DNA from: Gracilimonas tropica DSM 19535
GTDB taxonomy: Bacteria; Bacteroidota; Rhodothermia; Balneolales; Balneolaceae
Direction of reading: 5' to 3'
Assembly (NCBI RefSeq): GCF_000375425.1
Contig: NZ_AQXG01000011.1
Location: forward strand, 1 to 53,725
DNA length: 53,725 bases
A model generated the notes under the pieces. It did no database searches. It had not been told where the DNA came from and was given only the letters and a program-made list of their open reading frames with translations. Shown in pieces: positions 25,660-33,481 of this stretch; the stretch's first letter is position 1; each line of letters opens with the position of its first letter. The translations under genes were made by a program, and so were the position numbers.

Positions 25660-25986
25660 TTAATTCGTTTTTAAACCGGCTGCTTTTCGGTTTTTTTCGA
25701 GAGCTTTCTTCAAATAATCGCCGGAATTGGCTTCTTTCTTTTGGGCTTCCTGGAGCTGAATTTGGAGTGATTCAAGTTTTTCTCGCTTCTCTTCAATCGC
25801 TTCTTTAATGATTTCACGGGATGATTTTATCTTTTTGATTTTCTCTTGCCCTTCATCACTGATAAGATCTTCATGGTCGTTTTTAATCTCATACAGTTCC
25901 CGCTCCAGCTTAGTGTTACGCTTTTCCAGTTCACCAACTTCCTTTTCGGTTCGGTTAATCTGATTAGTTATCTTTTCTGAGTTCAT
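25660..25986 (-). CDS. Short coiled-coil element protein, paralogue
   Basis: 108 aa, nearly all coiled coil: EVGELEKRNTKLERELYEIK, then ISDEGQEKIKKIKSSREIIK and EEKREKLESLQIQLQEAQKK. The phrases LSNEGEKEIQNL and EERREHLEELQQQLIQAEAK in the longer neighbour align with it. It lies 30 nt upstream of that gene and may interact with it (inference). ATG start; a 167-bp promoter region lies upstream. Confidence 0.7.
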   Translation of the reverse strand: MNSEKITNQINRTEKEVGELEKRNTKLERELYEIKNDHEDLISDEGQEKIKKIKSSREIIKEAIEEKREKLESLQIQLQEAQKKEANSGDYLKKALEKNRKAAGLKTN

Positions 25987-26038
25987 TTTTTCGTGGTTTT
26001 ATTGGTTTGGTAAAAATTAAAATTCTTGGGGTTTATCT

Positions 26039-26057
26039 GTAGTATTTCCTGTACTAC
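26039..26057. promoter_or_regulatory. Inverted repeat in the upstream region of the coiled-coil genes
   Basis: GTAGTA (26039-26044) and TACTAC (26052-26057). Read on the minus strand it contains AGTACAGG, the same octamer as in the element's terminal repeats. It may be an operator for the coiled-coil operon. The gap 25987-26153 holds no gene. Confidence 0.35.
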
Positions 26058-26153
26058 TATTTTAATTCATTATTAAATAACAGCTACTTAAAGCCTGTAT
26101 TTGCAATCCTGACAGGAATAATGCTGCTATTTTTGGCTATCATTATCAGTTGT

Positions 26154-27794
26154 TTAGAACGGCGTTTCATCTTCGACCGGATATCCTTCCAGTCTTGCCA
26201 TTTCTTTGTTAAAAAGTTGCTGTTCTATTGCTTCAGTTGCTTCAGTTCCTTCAGTATTGCCATTTACAGGCGTTAAAGCTTGTTTTTGTCCTGAAGCTTT
26301 ACTGAATGTTGCTTCATATTCCTTCAGTGTTCCTTCAGTATCTAAACCGTTGTTTTTATACGTTTCTGAATCTTCTGAAGCTTCTGAAGCTTTCAACGGG
26401 CTTTTTTTAATGAAATATTCGTTTCCGTTTTCAGTGTGTACTCTATCCCAAGTAATACCGATCTGTCTAAGTGCTGGAGATAGTCGAGTTAGACGGCTTT
26501 TTAGTGTCCGGGTGGTGGGCAAATACCGTTCATTTGTTTCGGGTGAAACTTCTTTGATCTTCTCAATTAAATGTGTGGCTGTGTTTCTGTATTCAGAAGT
26601 GTTAGCAACTATTTTCCGGATGGCACTTGCTAAGATGTCGCTATCCAGTCCGGTTTCAACGGCATTGTTTCTGTTATTGAAATAAAGGCTTACAACATCA
26701 TTCCAATCATACGCTTTCGTGGCTGCCTGTACCCATCGGGCAAAATCTGCCATGCGTGGCAATCGGTTTAATTTAATTTCGTCCTGATATTTCAGGCCGT
26801 GGCAAAGTCCAACTAAAAGCGCTCCAAAAATTCCGGGCTTAGCTTGTTCAAATTCATTCCAGAACGTGCTTTCATCCTTCCTTTTATCCTGTGGTATGGC
26901 TGGAAGGCTTAAGACGATGGCACGGTCTAATAGGTCGCCCCTGGTTGCAATGTCATCAATACCATTCAAGATAATCGGTCGCCTGATCTGAAATATTTTT
27001 TCCTCACTATCAGTGTATAGTTTCCGTGCAGAAAAGCCGCCGCCGGTGCAAATTCTACAAAGTGCATCTGAAAGCCATGATTTCACCCCGGATAAGTTGT
27101 CTAAACAAATAACCCGTGCATTTTCACCCTGAATAATAAGTTCCCGTTCATCCCTTGGGGCTGTTCTTATTGGCGCTGTATTTGGGTCTGTAAGCGCTCG
27201 AATGATTTTTGATGTAGTTGACTTAGCAGAACCCTGTTCGCCTTGCAGAATCAAGATAGGGCATGCAATATCGGGATTAAGTGCAGCTAACATCCAAGCT
27301 ATCAAAAGTTTGAAGTCGCCTTCACTTTCATAATTTAAAAAACGCTTTAGATCTTCAATTTCCCCTTGTTCGGGAATGGGTAGGGCTTCGAGTCCTGAAG
27401 GTCTGTGAAAATAAGTAGCTTCAGTGGTTAGATTGTTATATCCGCCCTTTGTTACTTCAGCAATGGTTTTATCTTCATCCCCTAAATCAATAAAGATTTT
27501 TCCGTCCTGAAAGGCGTTTCTTACATGAACCTTTTTTGTAAATCTACCTTCAAAAAGTGCTTTGCCTTCAGCTTGCTCAATAGCTTCCTGTACGGCTTGT
27601 GTATGTGGTGCTTTTCCTTCGAGATGATAAAATTTACGTTGAATATGCCGCCTAAATGTTGTACTTCTTACCGGGTGGCATTCCCCATTTATACGTGCCC
27701 AAGCTAATCCGGCCGGGTCTCGAAATAAAACGGCGGAATAGTCGATAATATCCAGTAGTATTTCGCCGGTTGTAAGTTTTTCTTTCTTACTCAC
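26154..27794 (-). CDS. AAA+/SF3-like replication ATPase (VapE/phage-helicase type)
   Basis: 546 aa. Walker A GEQGSAKST (185-193), Walker B RVICLD (227-232), sensor IILNG (275-279) and arginine-finger segment RGDLLDR (285-291) show an active ATPase of the sort found in phage and satellite replication proteins with a helicase part. The C-terminal 90 residues are Glu/Thr/Ala/Ser-rich (SEASEDSE; EGTEATEA) and probably flexible. GTG start, 2 nt after the HTH gene stop. No primase motif was recognised. Likely replicates the excised element (inference). Confidence 0.82.
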   Translation of the reverse strand: MSKKEKLTTGEILLDIIDYSAVLFRDPAGLAWARINGECHPVRSTTFRRHIQRKFYHLEGKAPHTQAVQEAIEQAEGKALFEGRFTKKVHVRNAFQDGKIFIDLGDEDKTIAEVTKGGYNNLTTEATYFHRPSGLEALPIPEQGEIEDLKRFLNYESEGDFKLLIAWMLAALNPDIACPILILQGEQGSAKSTTSKIIRALTDPNTAPIRTAPRDERELIIQGENARVICLDNLSGVKSWLSDALCRICTGGGFSARKLYTDSEEKIFQIRRPIILNGIDDIATRGDLLDRAIVLSLPAIPQDKRKDESTFWNEFEQAKPGIFGALLVGLCHGLKYQDEIKLNRLPRMADFARWVQAATKAYDWNDVVSLYFNNRNNAVETGLDSDILASAIRKIVANTSEYRNTATHLIEKIKEVSPETNERYLPTTRTLKSRLTRLSPALRQIGITWDRVHTENGNEYFIKKSPLKASEASEDSETYKNNGLDTEGTLKEYEATFSKASGQKQALTPVNGNTEGTEATEAIEQQLFNKEMARLEGYPVEDETPF

Positions 27795-27796
27795 GC

Positions 27797-28075
27797 TTAC
27801 CCTCTGTTATTGTCCAAAACCCTATCTAAGTCAGTGCGGGTGTATCGGATGGATCCGTTAATTTTCCGAAAAGGAACAGTTCCATCATTCCGCCAGCGCT
27901 GCAAGGTTGAACGCGAAACACCCAAATATTTCATTGCCTCACTGGTATTTAATACTTCTTTTTCCGGCGCGGGCTTGGTGGGCTTTGATGCTGCCAGCGC
28001 TTTAGTGATTTCATCCGCTACAATCCGGCGGAGTTCCGTTTGCGGTGTTACTACTATCTCATTACTCATAGCCAT
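27797..28075 (-). CDS. Excisionase/MerR-type helix-turn-helix protein
   Basis: 92 aa with a C-terminal winged-helix HTH: LNTSEAMKYLGVSRSTLQRWR (about 42-62) followed by the wing PFRKINGSIRYTRTDLDRVL. This is the pattern of excisionases and AlpA-like regulators of integrative elements. The N-terminus is a Pro/Lys-rich linker. Start ATG 28075 (alternative 28069). A perfect 14-bp inverted repeat begins at its start codon, suggesting autoregulation. Two nt before the ATPase gene. Confidence 0.82.
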   Translation of the reverse strand: MAMSNEIVVTPQTELRRIVADEITKALAASKPTKPAPEKEVLNTSEAMKYLGVSRSTLQRWRNDGTVPFRKINGSIRYTRTDLDRVLDNNRG

Positions 28076-28119
28076 TTAATTTGCGTTAAAATTGTTGAAA
28101 TCAAATAACGCAAATTAAA
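28075..28119. promoter_or_regulatory. Perfect 14-bp inverted repeat overlapping the excisionase-gene start
   Basis: TTTAATTTGCGTTA (28075-28088) and its exact complement (28106-28119) with a 17-nt spacer. Likely operator for the excisionase-replication operon, or part of an origin. Arms are too far apart for an ordinary terminator and no T-run follows. Confidence 0.65.
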
Positions 28120-28122
28120 TTA

Positions 28123-28210
28123 GTGTGGTTAATTTAAAACCCACACAATCAAGTCTATAAACTAAAGGCAGGCAATGGTTTAGGGGTGTGGTATTTTATA
28201 AAAACCACAC
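28123..28210. repeat. Two GTGTGG/CCACAC inverted repeats
   Basis: GTGTGG (28123-28128) with CCACAC (28141-28146), and GTGTGGT (28186-28192) with ACCACAC (28204-28210) around an AT loop. Both are followed by AAT, giving CCACACAAT twice as a direct repeat (28141-28149, 28205-28213). They lie between the excisionase and the 28239-28973 gene and may be origin iterons or regulator sites. The second may form a hairpin after that gene's regulatory gap. Confidence 0.6.
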
Positions 28211-28238
28211 AATTCAGAATGAACCTGTATGGGTTGTG

Positions 28239-28973
28239 CTATTTTGGTTTATTCCAATCCAGTGATTGGCGAATTTGGCCTTCTGAAAGGCACTGTTTTT
28301 TACTAATTCCTAACTTGTTAATGATATGGGGAATTATTTTATCTACTACAAACGGCTTTTGGCTGCCATTATATTCCTTCTTCCAAACACCCCGGTTTTT
28401 TGATAGATACTTTTGGGCAATTTCCTTTTGTTCATCTGACTTATGCTTCTTTCTTTTGTCTTTTTTTGATGCTTCATCTTCCAGAAGATATTCAATTCTT
28501 TTTTGCTCTTTTAAAATGGCTTCCTCAAAGGCCTTATCCCATTCTGTTAATTCATCACCTGCCAATAATTTACTATTTCTTTGTGTGGTAGCTTTAGAAA
28601 GGCAATCATTAATAATAGCCCGCTGTTCTTTTAATGGCATAGCAGAAATGGAATGAATAAAGCTTTTAAAATGATAGGACTGCATTTTCTTCAAGTGCTG
28701 CCTATGTTTATTGATATAAGCCTGTAGTTTTGGAACTGAAGGAAAATCCAGTAACTCAAATAAAGGATTGTTTCGATTAGGTTCTAAAATATCAGCATGA
28801 ACAGGTATTTTATATTCACCAATATTAACAGCCTCTTTGTGGGTGGGGTTTTTGCTCCCCTTCGGCGGTAATTGAGAAAGTTTCATTCTTTCCTTTAGAT
28901 CTTTGAAATTTGCCTTTATATCCTCTTTATCCAGTTTTTGGAAATACCGGCTTTGTTTCTTTTTTGAATCCAT
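28239..28973 (-). CDS. Basic unidentified protein next to the integrase
   Basis: 244 aa from ATG 28973 (a TTG 21 nt earlier is less likely). Very Lys-rich throughout (KKKQSRYFQKLDKED; EASKKDKRKKHKSDEQKE), helical, no membrane segment. A C-terminal INKLGISKKQCLSEGQIRQSL may be a small HTH-like segment. It begins 30 nt after the integrase stop and probably shares its transcript. I do not recognise it; DNA binding is plausible from charge and place. Confidence 0.65.
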   Translation of the reverse strand: MDSKKKQSRYFQKLDKEDIKANFKDLKERMKLSQLPPKGSKNPTHKEAVNIGEYKIPVHADILEPNRNNPLFELLDFPSVPKLQAYINKHRQHLKKMQSYHFKSFIHSISAMPLKEQRAIINDCLSKATTQRNSKLLAGDELTEWDKAFEEAILKEQKRIEYLLEDEASKKDKRKKHKSDEQKEIAQKYLSKNRGVWKKEYNGSQKPFVVDKIIPHIINKLGISKKQCLSEGQIRQSLDWNKPK

Positions 28974-29003
28974 GAATATGATGCTTTGGTGCAATTTGTA
29001 TAA

Positions 29004-30215
29004 TTAAAATTCTTCATATACGCTTTGCACTTTCTTATCGGTTGTTTCATTATCTAAAGCTTTCAGATAACTTTCGGTTGTCTTTAGGGATGCATGTCCT
29101 AAACTGTTTGAAATGGCATGTAAATCAGTGCCCTTTTTCCGGGCAATATCCGCGTAACTATGCCGGGCTGTATGGAATGAAACGCGCTTATTAATTGCGG
29201 CTTTCTTTCTAAGGTTATTCAGCTCTTTATTTACATAGGCGTTTTTACTGCCTAACTCATTAACTAAGGTTTCCCGGTTGTCTAAATTCCGCTTGGTATT
29301 CAGCAAAGGAAAGACATAATCATTAGGGGATGGATTGTCTTTATACTTATCCAGTATTGCCCGCGCCGGTGGAAATACTTTAACGCTATGGGCTTCACTT
29401 GTCTTTCGCATTTCGTACCGGATGAAGTCGCCTTCAATGTTTTTCCATTTGAGCTGTGAAACATCACTGTATCTCATTCCATAGGTAAAGAATGAAAACA
29501 GAAACATGTCTAAGGCTATTTGCTGTACCGGATTATCATTCGTTTCTACACTTGCCAGCGCTTTAATTTCATCCGCCGATAACTTAACCCGGCTAACCTT
29601 GGGCTGTGTTAATTTGAACTTAAAAAACGGATTCTTTTCCTGTGGAAACTGGCTTTCCCTAATGGCTTCATAAAGTATTGCCCGGATGCACTTTAAATTG
29701 GAGTGTATCGTATTTGGTGAATTATCCTTTTCATCTGCCAGCCATGCGGAAAACTCTTTTAGCCATGTTACCGTAACATCTTTAAACTGCAATTTGCCGC
29801 CGGTGTATTCCTCTATTTTGGATAAAACAGCATCGTATCTTTTCCCGGTTCGCACATTAACCCGGCGCTTTTGTTTGGCAAAGGTCTTTCCATACTCAAT
29901 GAATGAACCCCGGTATTCCTTAGATTTTGCCTTTTTCTTTAGAATATCCGCGTTAACATTTTGGTTATCCGCCTGCAATTGATAGGCTTCATCCCTAATG
30001 GCTTTCACCTTATCGGAAATAATCTTATTCAAGTGTGCAGCATCAATAAAATCATTTTCCCGCACTTCTCTTTTGTTTTCATTCCATAACCCCGGTTTCA
30101 CCTTAAGCCCGGTTGATACATAGCGGGTTTTACCGGCATCTGCTATGCGAATATAAATAGGCTTTTGCCCTTCCTTATCTTTAGGCGGTCTTAATACGGC
30201 TTTGATTGTTGGCAT
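29004..30215 (-). CDS. Tyrosine recombinase integrase
   Basis: 403 aa. N-terminal arm-binding domain (to about 90), core-binding SAM-like domain (about 105-195) and catalytic domain with Arg in GMRYSD (about 255), the HTARHSY box (HxxR, about 348-354), and LGHASLKTTESYL with the His and nucleophilic Tyr (about 371-383). All catalytic residues are present. The gene reads inward from the right end and is close to the terminal repeat and attR. It should integrate and, with an excisionase, excise the element. Confidence 0.95.
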   Translation of the reverse strand: MPTIKAVLRPPKDKEGQKPIYIRIADAGKTRYVSTGLKVKPGLWNENKREVRENDFIDAAHLNKIISDKVKAIRDEAYQLQADNQNVNADILKKKAKSKEYRGSFIEYGKTFAKQKRRVNVRTGKRYDAVLSKIEEYTGGKLQFKDVTVTWLKEFSAWLADEKDNSPNTIHSNLKCIRAILYEAIRESQFPQEKNPFFKFKLTQPKVSRVKLSADEIKALASVETNDNPVQQIALDMFLFSFFTYGMRYSDVSQLKWKNIEGDFIRYEMRKTSEAHSVKVFPPARAILDKYKDNPSPNDYVFPLLNTKRNLDNRETLVNELGSKNAYVNKELNNLRKKAAINKRVSFHTARHSYADIARKKGTDLHAISNSLGHASLKTTESYLKALDNETTDKKVQSVYEEF

Positions 30216-30240
30216 AACCTCAAACTTTGAACCTGTACCA

Positions 30241-30262
30241 AGTACAGTATTTAGTACAGGTA
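30241..30262 (+). repeat. Right copy of 22-bp terminal repeat (putative integrase arm site)
   Basis: Matches 21840-21861 at 20 of 22 positions in the same orientation, with CCTGTACC just before it as an inverted relative. It lies between the integrase start and attR, so it may also control the integrase promoter. Confidence 0.7.
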
Positions 30263-30375
30263 AATTGCGATTTATTTAAAGTTACGTTGTTTCAATGTGA
30301 TTCAAAAATGCTTATAATGGTTCGTGAAGGGCTTTATTTGAACCTATTTCGATTCACCAAGTTTTATATTTGCAA

Positions 30376-30390
30376 TCCCGGCGGGGTCAC
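30376..30390 (+). repeat. attR core
   Basis: TCCCGGCGGGGTCAC, an isolated copy of the tRNA-Arg 3' end at the right boundary of the element, with no tRNA body around it. Confidence 0.88.
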
Positions 30391-30401
30391 TCAAATATCG
30401 A

Positions 30402-30435
30402 ATATTGAACATTCAATATTAAACACTGAATGTTC
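30402..30435. repeat. Overlapping inverted repeats beside attR
   Basis: AATATTGAA / TTCAATATT with a 2-nt spacer, and AACATTCA / TGAATGTT with an 11-nt loop. They lie just after the HAD-gene stop and may form its terminator, though there is no T-run. Confidence 0.4.
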
Positions 30436-31104
30436 TTAGTTTTCTTTTATCGCCAAAAGATCTTCCAGCTGTCCCACCGACAAGCCTTCGAAATCATCTA
30501 TTACCAAGGCGCAGGTACTCATTTCTTTGTGTGAATGCGTGGTAGCAACGCCAACAACAACCGCTCCGGCATTCTTTCCCGATTGCACCCCTGAGATGGA
30601 ATCCTCAAATACGATACAGTTTTCAGGATTCACCCCAACCGCCCGGGCTGCTTTCAGGTAGGGCTCCGGATCGGGTTTACTTTTGGTTACATGAGATGAA
30701 TTCAATACCGCATCAAACCGGTCGGTGATACCAAGCTCCTCCAGAATGAGATCGGCATTTTCGGCAGGTGCGGAGGTAGCCACCACTTTCTTGATCCCGG
30801 CTGCGTCCAACCGGTCCAGAAACTCAATGAAGCCCGGTACGATATGCTCTTTCGGCTTAAAAACATCCCGAAACATTTGCTCCTTTTCATCAGTGTAGGC
30901 GTTGATGGTTTCTTGAGAAACTTTACCAAAAACATTGGGAATCCAGTCTTGATTGGTGCGTCCGTATACTTTTTCCCGGAGTTTTTTCTCGGTAAGGGTG
31001 ACTCCCTTCTGCTCACAAAATTTGATCAGGATCTCTTTATGAATGGGATTGCTGTGAACAATTACCCCATCCATATCAAAAAGTATGGCTTCAATTTCCT
31101 GCAT
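30436..31104 (-). CDS. HAD phosphatase, beta-phosphoglucomutase-like
   Basis: 222 aa HAD subfamily IA. Motif I DMDGVIVHS (about 10-18), motif II Ser/Thr in VATSAP (about 111-116), Lys in SKPDPEPYLKAA (about 138-149) and acidic motif VFEDSISGVQSGKNAG (about 164-179). The Gly/Val-Ile after DMDG and the SxxG loop are like the beta-phosphoglucomutase group, but the phosphorylated substrate is not known. It lies just outside the element, so the element sits between tRNA-Arg and this gene. Confidence 0.88.
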   Translation of the reverse strand: MQEIEAILFDMDGVIVHSNPIHKEILIKFCEQKGVTLTEKKLREKVYGRTNQDWIPNVFGKVSQETINAYTDEKEQMFRDVFKPKEHIVPGFIEFLDRLDAAGIKKVVATSAPAENADLILEELGITDRFDAVLNSSHVTKSKPDPEPYLKAARAVGVNPENCIVFEDSISGVQSGKNAGAVVVGVATTHSHKEMSTCALVIDDFEGLSVGQLEDLLAIKEN

Positions 31105-31190
31105 AGTTATTTATTCCTTGATGAATGTATGTTTAGATCAACAGAAGAGATCACTTTGGCCTCTGAATTTAATGACTCGTTCCCAGCTCT

Positions 31191-32888
31191 TTATTCACCC
31201 ACTTCAAAGCCCAGCATCATCCCTGCATCCAGATGTTCGCCAATGTGACAGTGCATCATCCACTTACCTGGGTTCGACATATCTATCAGCAGATCTACCG
31301 TAGCCCCCACCGGGATGATGGACGTATCTTTCCAAACCATATTGGGGTTTTCGGCTCCGTCAATGTTTAATACCAGATGACGCTGCCCGTGAATATGAAA
31401 AGGGTGGTTCATAGGATGAAAGGTATCCGGATCATTGAATATTCTGAGTTTTACGACATCTCCTTTCTTAAAATCCCAGTTGATATCCATGTTATTCTTG
31501 CCGGTAGCCGGATCGTGCAGTATCCACTCTACCTGTTTGCCGGTAGACAGCCAGTTCATCATTGGCATGGTATCGTTCCATTCCAGGTGTGGCACATAGG
31601 CCGTATCCAACTCCATGGATTGCATGATGGGAATCGGCAGGTTCTGAACCTCAACCTTCAGCTCTAATTTTTTATCGACAGGCTTATCAAAGTAGGGCTC
31701 ATATTCCGCTATGTCTTTTTTTACATCCTCGTTGACCCTAAGTGAGTTAAAAGCCTCGGTGTAAGATTCCTCAACTTCATGCTCAGATACAGTAACCATT
31801 CCAAGGGTATCCTGATGCGGATAGAATTCTCCCCTAAAATGATTAATGGCTTGTATAGAATTCAATATCGGGTAGGTGCCCGGCTCTTCATATAAGACCT
31901 CTACGATATATCGCTCCGCTACAGCAATAGGAATGTTTTCAGTATATACTTCCTCTTCGAACTTGCTGATATCAGAGCCTACTACTTTTACTTTGGCTCC
32001 TTCAAAAACCATGTTAAAAGTTCGTGTGTTGGCCACGTTGGTTATGTAGAACCGAAGCACTTCATTTTTGTCTACATTCAACTGATAATCTGTTTTACCA
32101 TTTACCAGCATCACATTTCCAAACCGTCCCATAAGGGCATGCGTTGGGTTTGATTTCCCCCATGGAATCAGACCTTGCTCATCAATTAAAATATCATCCA
32201 GAATTACTATCTCCTCTCTGTTCACAGGATTGTAATAATCATCTTCTGGTGGCTCTACCAACATATTCCCGTACAGTCCAAGATCCTGTTGAATATATTC
32301 CAGCACATGGGGATGATACCAATACACCCCTGCATCTCTGAAATAAAGCTCATAGGTAAATGATTCGCCTATTAGTACGGGGTCCTGGGCAAATAACGTC
32401 CCGTCAAAACGATAATCGTGGCGGAGGCCGTGCCAATGAACGGTCGTTGGAAATTCGATCTGATTATTGAATTCTACCACAACAGTACTGTTCTGCGGAG
32501 CCTTAAGCAGTGGCCCCGGATATTGACCGTTATAGCCATACATCACATAATCCTTACCCTCTAAACTTCTCCGGACAATAGAAGCTTGTAGCTCAACCGT
32601 ATCACCGTCTGCCAGTTCCAGGATTTCACGGGGTTTTGCAAAAGGTATATCTTCTTTTTGCAGTCCCATTCCGGCAAGAAATGGCTCCACAGGTGGAAGC
32701 TCATTATGCATTCCGGGTAGCATGGGCATTTCCATATTCATGGGCGGCATGCGCCATACCGCCTGGGTTGTATCCATGTCCATACCATGACCGGACATGT
32801 TATGATGTTCATGCTGCGCTTGAAGAGATTGGGAACATCCTGCTATAATGAGTAGCAGGAAAAAAGTATTCGGGTAAAACTTCTGCAT
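31191..32888 (-). CDS. Secreted multicopper oxidase
   Basis: 565 aa, three cupredoxin domains. Copper motifs are complete: HWHG (about 155), YWYHPH (about 195), HPMNHPFHIHG (near 500) and HCHIGEHLDAGMM (near 548) for the T1 and trinuclear centres. The N-terminus has a signal sequence with AGC (possibly lipoprotein) and then a His/Met-rich segment (HEHHNMSGHGMDMD, PMNMEMPMLPGMH), as in copper-resistance oxidases. Its ATG overlaps the upstream gene's TAA by one base. Substrate unknown; Cu(I) or metal oxidation is plausible. Confidence 0.94.
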   Translation of the reverse strand: MQKFYPNTFFLLLIIAGCSQSLQAQHEHHNMSGHGMDMDTTQAVWRMPPMNMEMPMLPGMHNELPPVEPFLAGMGLQKEDIPFAKPREILELADGDTVELQASIVRRSLEGKDYVMYGYNGQYPGPLLKAPQNSTVVVEFNNQIEFPTTVHWHGLRHDYRFDGTLFAQDPVLIGESFTYELYFRDAGVYWYHPHVLEYIQQDLGLYGNMLVEPPEDDYYNPVNREEIVILDDILIDEQGLIPWGKSNPTHALMGRFGNVMLVNGKTDYQLNVDKNEVLRFYITNVANTRTFNMVFEGAKVKVVGSDISKFEEEVYTENIPIAVAERYIVEVLYEEPGTYPILNSIQAINHFRGEFYPHQDTLGMVTVSEHEVEESYTEAFNSLRVNEDVKKDIAEYEPYFDKPVDKKLELKVEVQNLPIPIMQSMELDTAYVPHLEWNDTMPMMNWLSTGKQVEWILHDPATGKNNMDINWDFKKGDVVKLRIFNDPDTFHPMNHPFHIHGQRHLVLNIDGAENPNMVWKDTSIIPVGATVDLLIDMSNPGKWMMHCHIGEHLDAGMMLGFEVGE

Positions 32889-33457
32889 TAATAATATCCG
32901 TATTTAGCACATGGTTCCTGGGCAAAAGGACCATGACCAGCCATGGTATGCATGAGTCCGCTTCTGGACAATCCCCGGAAAGCAATAGGGCCGGACCACA
33001 TGCGAGCATTTTCATCCGGGACTTCCTTTTCAAGTGTGATAACTACAATGTATTTATTCCACTCTACCGTGCCACTAACCTCGAATTCTTTATTCAATGA
33101 ACCGATCATTTTCACTTTGTCCAATTCAGGAGTGGTTACCCAGGCAACGAATTTTCCCTCCCCAGGTTTTTTAGCTTTGCTAATTTGAATTTCTAATCGA
33201 TGGAGATACGATCCATCTTTCGATATTGATATACCAAAGGGATTGGGGTTGAATTTCATTACAGCTTTGCCTGAAGCCATACCTGTTCCGGGTATGTTTT
33301 TGGTTGTCACCAGGTCAATAGTGTAATACTCAGAGCCTTTTTCGGCACATTGCAACGAAGCGGGTAAATCAGGACTTGCCATGGCTTTCGGTAATACACC
33401 AAAAGCCATAACAAATAATCCCAGTATTAATGATAATGTCGTTTTCTTAAGCATCAT
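32888..33457 (-). CDS. Secreted protein co-transcribed with the multicopper oxidase
   Basis: 189 aa from ATG 33457 (TTG one codon earlier is less likely; a further ATG is at 33454). Signal peptide ends AMAS (about 28). The mature part is beta-rich with a paired Cys near residues 36 and 183 that could form a disulphide. Its stop overlaps the oxidase start (TAATG), so translation is coupled. No family recognised; the position suggests a partner of the oxidase. Confidence 0.75.
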   Translation of the reverse strand: MMLKKTTLSLILGLFVMAFGVLPKAMASPDLPASLQCAEKGSEYYTIDLVTTKNIPGTGMASGKAVMKFNPNPFGISISKDGSYLHRLEIQISKAKKPGEGKFVAWVTTPELDKVKMIGSLNKEFEVSGTVEWNKYIVVITLEKEVPDENARMWSGPIAFRGLSRSGLMHTMAGHGPFAQEPCAKYGYY

Positions 33458-33481
33458 CAATAGACCTGCTTGTTAAATAGT

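Larger units (their letters stand above)
21766..30390. mobile_element. Integrated element in tRNA-Arg, possibly satellite-like
   Basis: Bounded by 15-bp direct repeats TCCCGGCGGGGTCAC, one being the tRNA 3' end. An integrase gene reads in from the far end, and nearly identical 22-bp repeats lie just inside both ends. Contents: one orphan small gene, a three-gene plus-strand operon, and nine minus-strand genes including integrase, excisionase-like protein, AAA+ replication ATPase and a phage-type CCCH/HGG protein. There are no structural phage, conjugation or relaxase genes. About 8.6 kb. Classification as a satellite is inference; the integrated state and boundaries are well supported. Confidence 0.88.

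Noticed and set aside
25108-25674. A 188-codon plus-strand frame opposite the coiled-coil gene, rich in Phe and Leu
   Set aside because: Reverse complement of Lys/Glu-rich coiled coil yields Phe/Leu-rich frames; the sense gene has clear structure and context.
26206-26685. A 159-codon plus-strand frame opposite the ATPase gene
   Set aside because: It is antisense to the ATPase tail and its Ser/Val richness comes from the CTTCAG repetition.
21781-30375. A complete prophage
   Set aside because: No capsid, portal, tail, large terminase or lysis genes are seen in the 8.6 kb.
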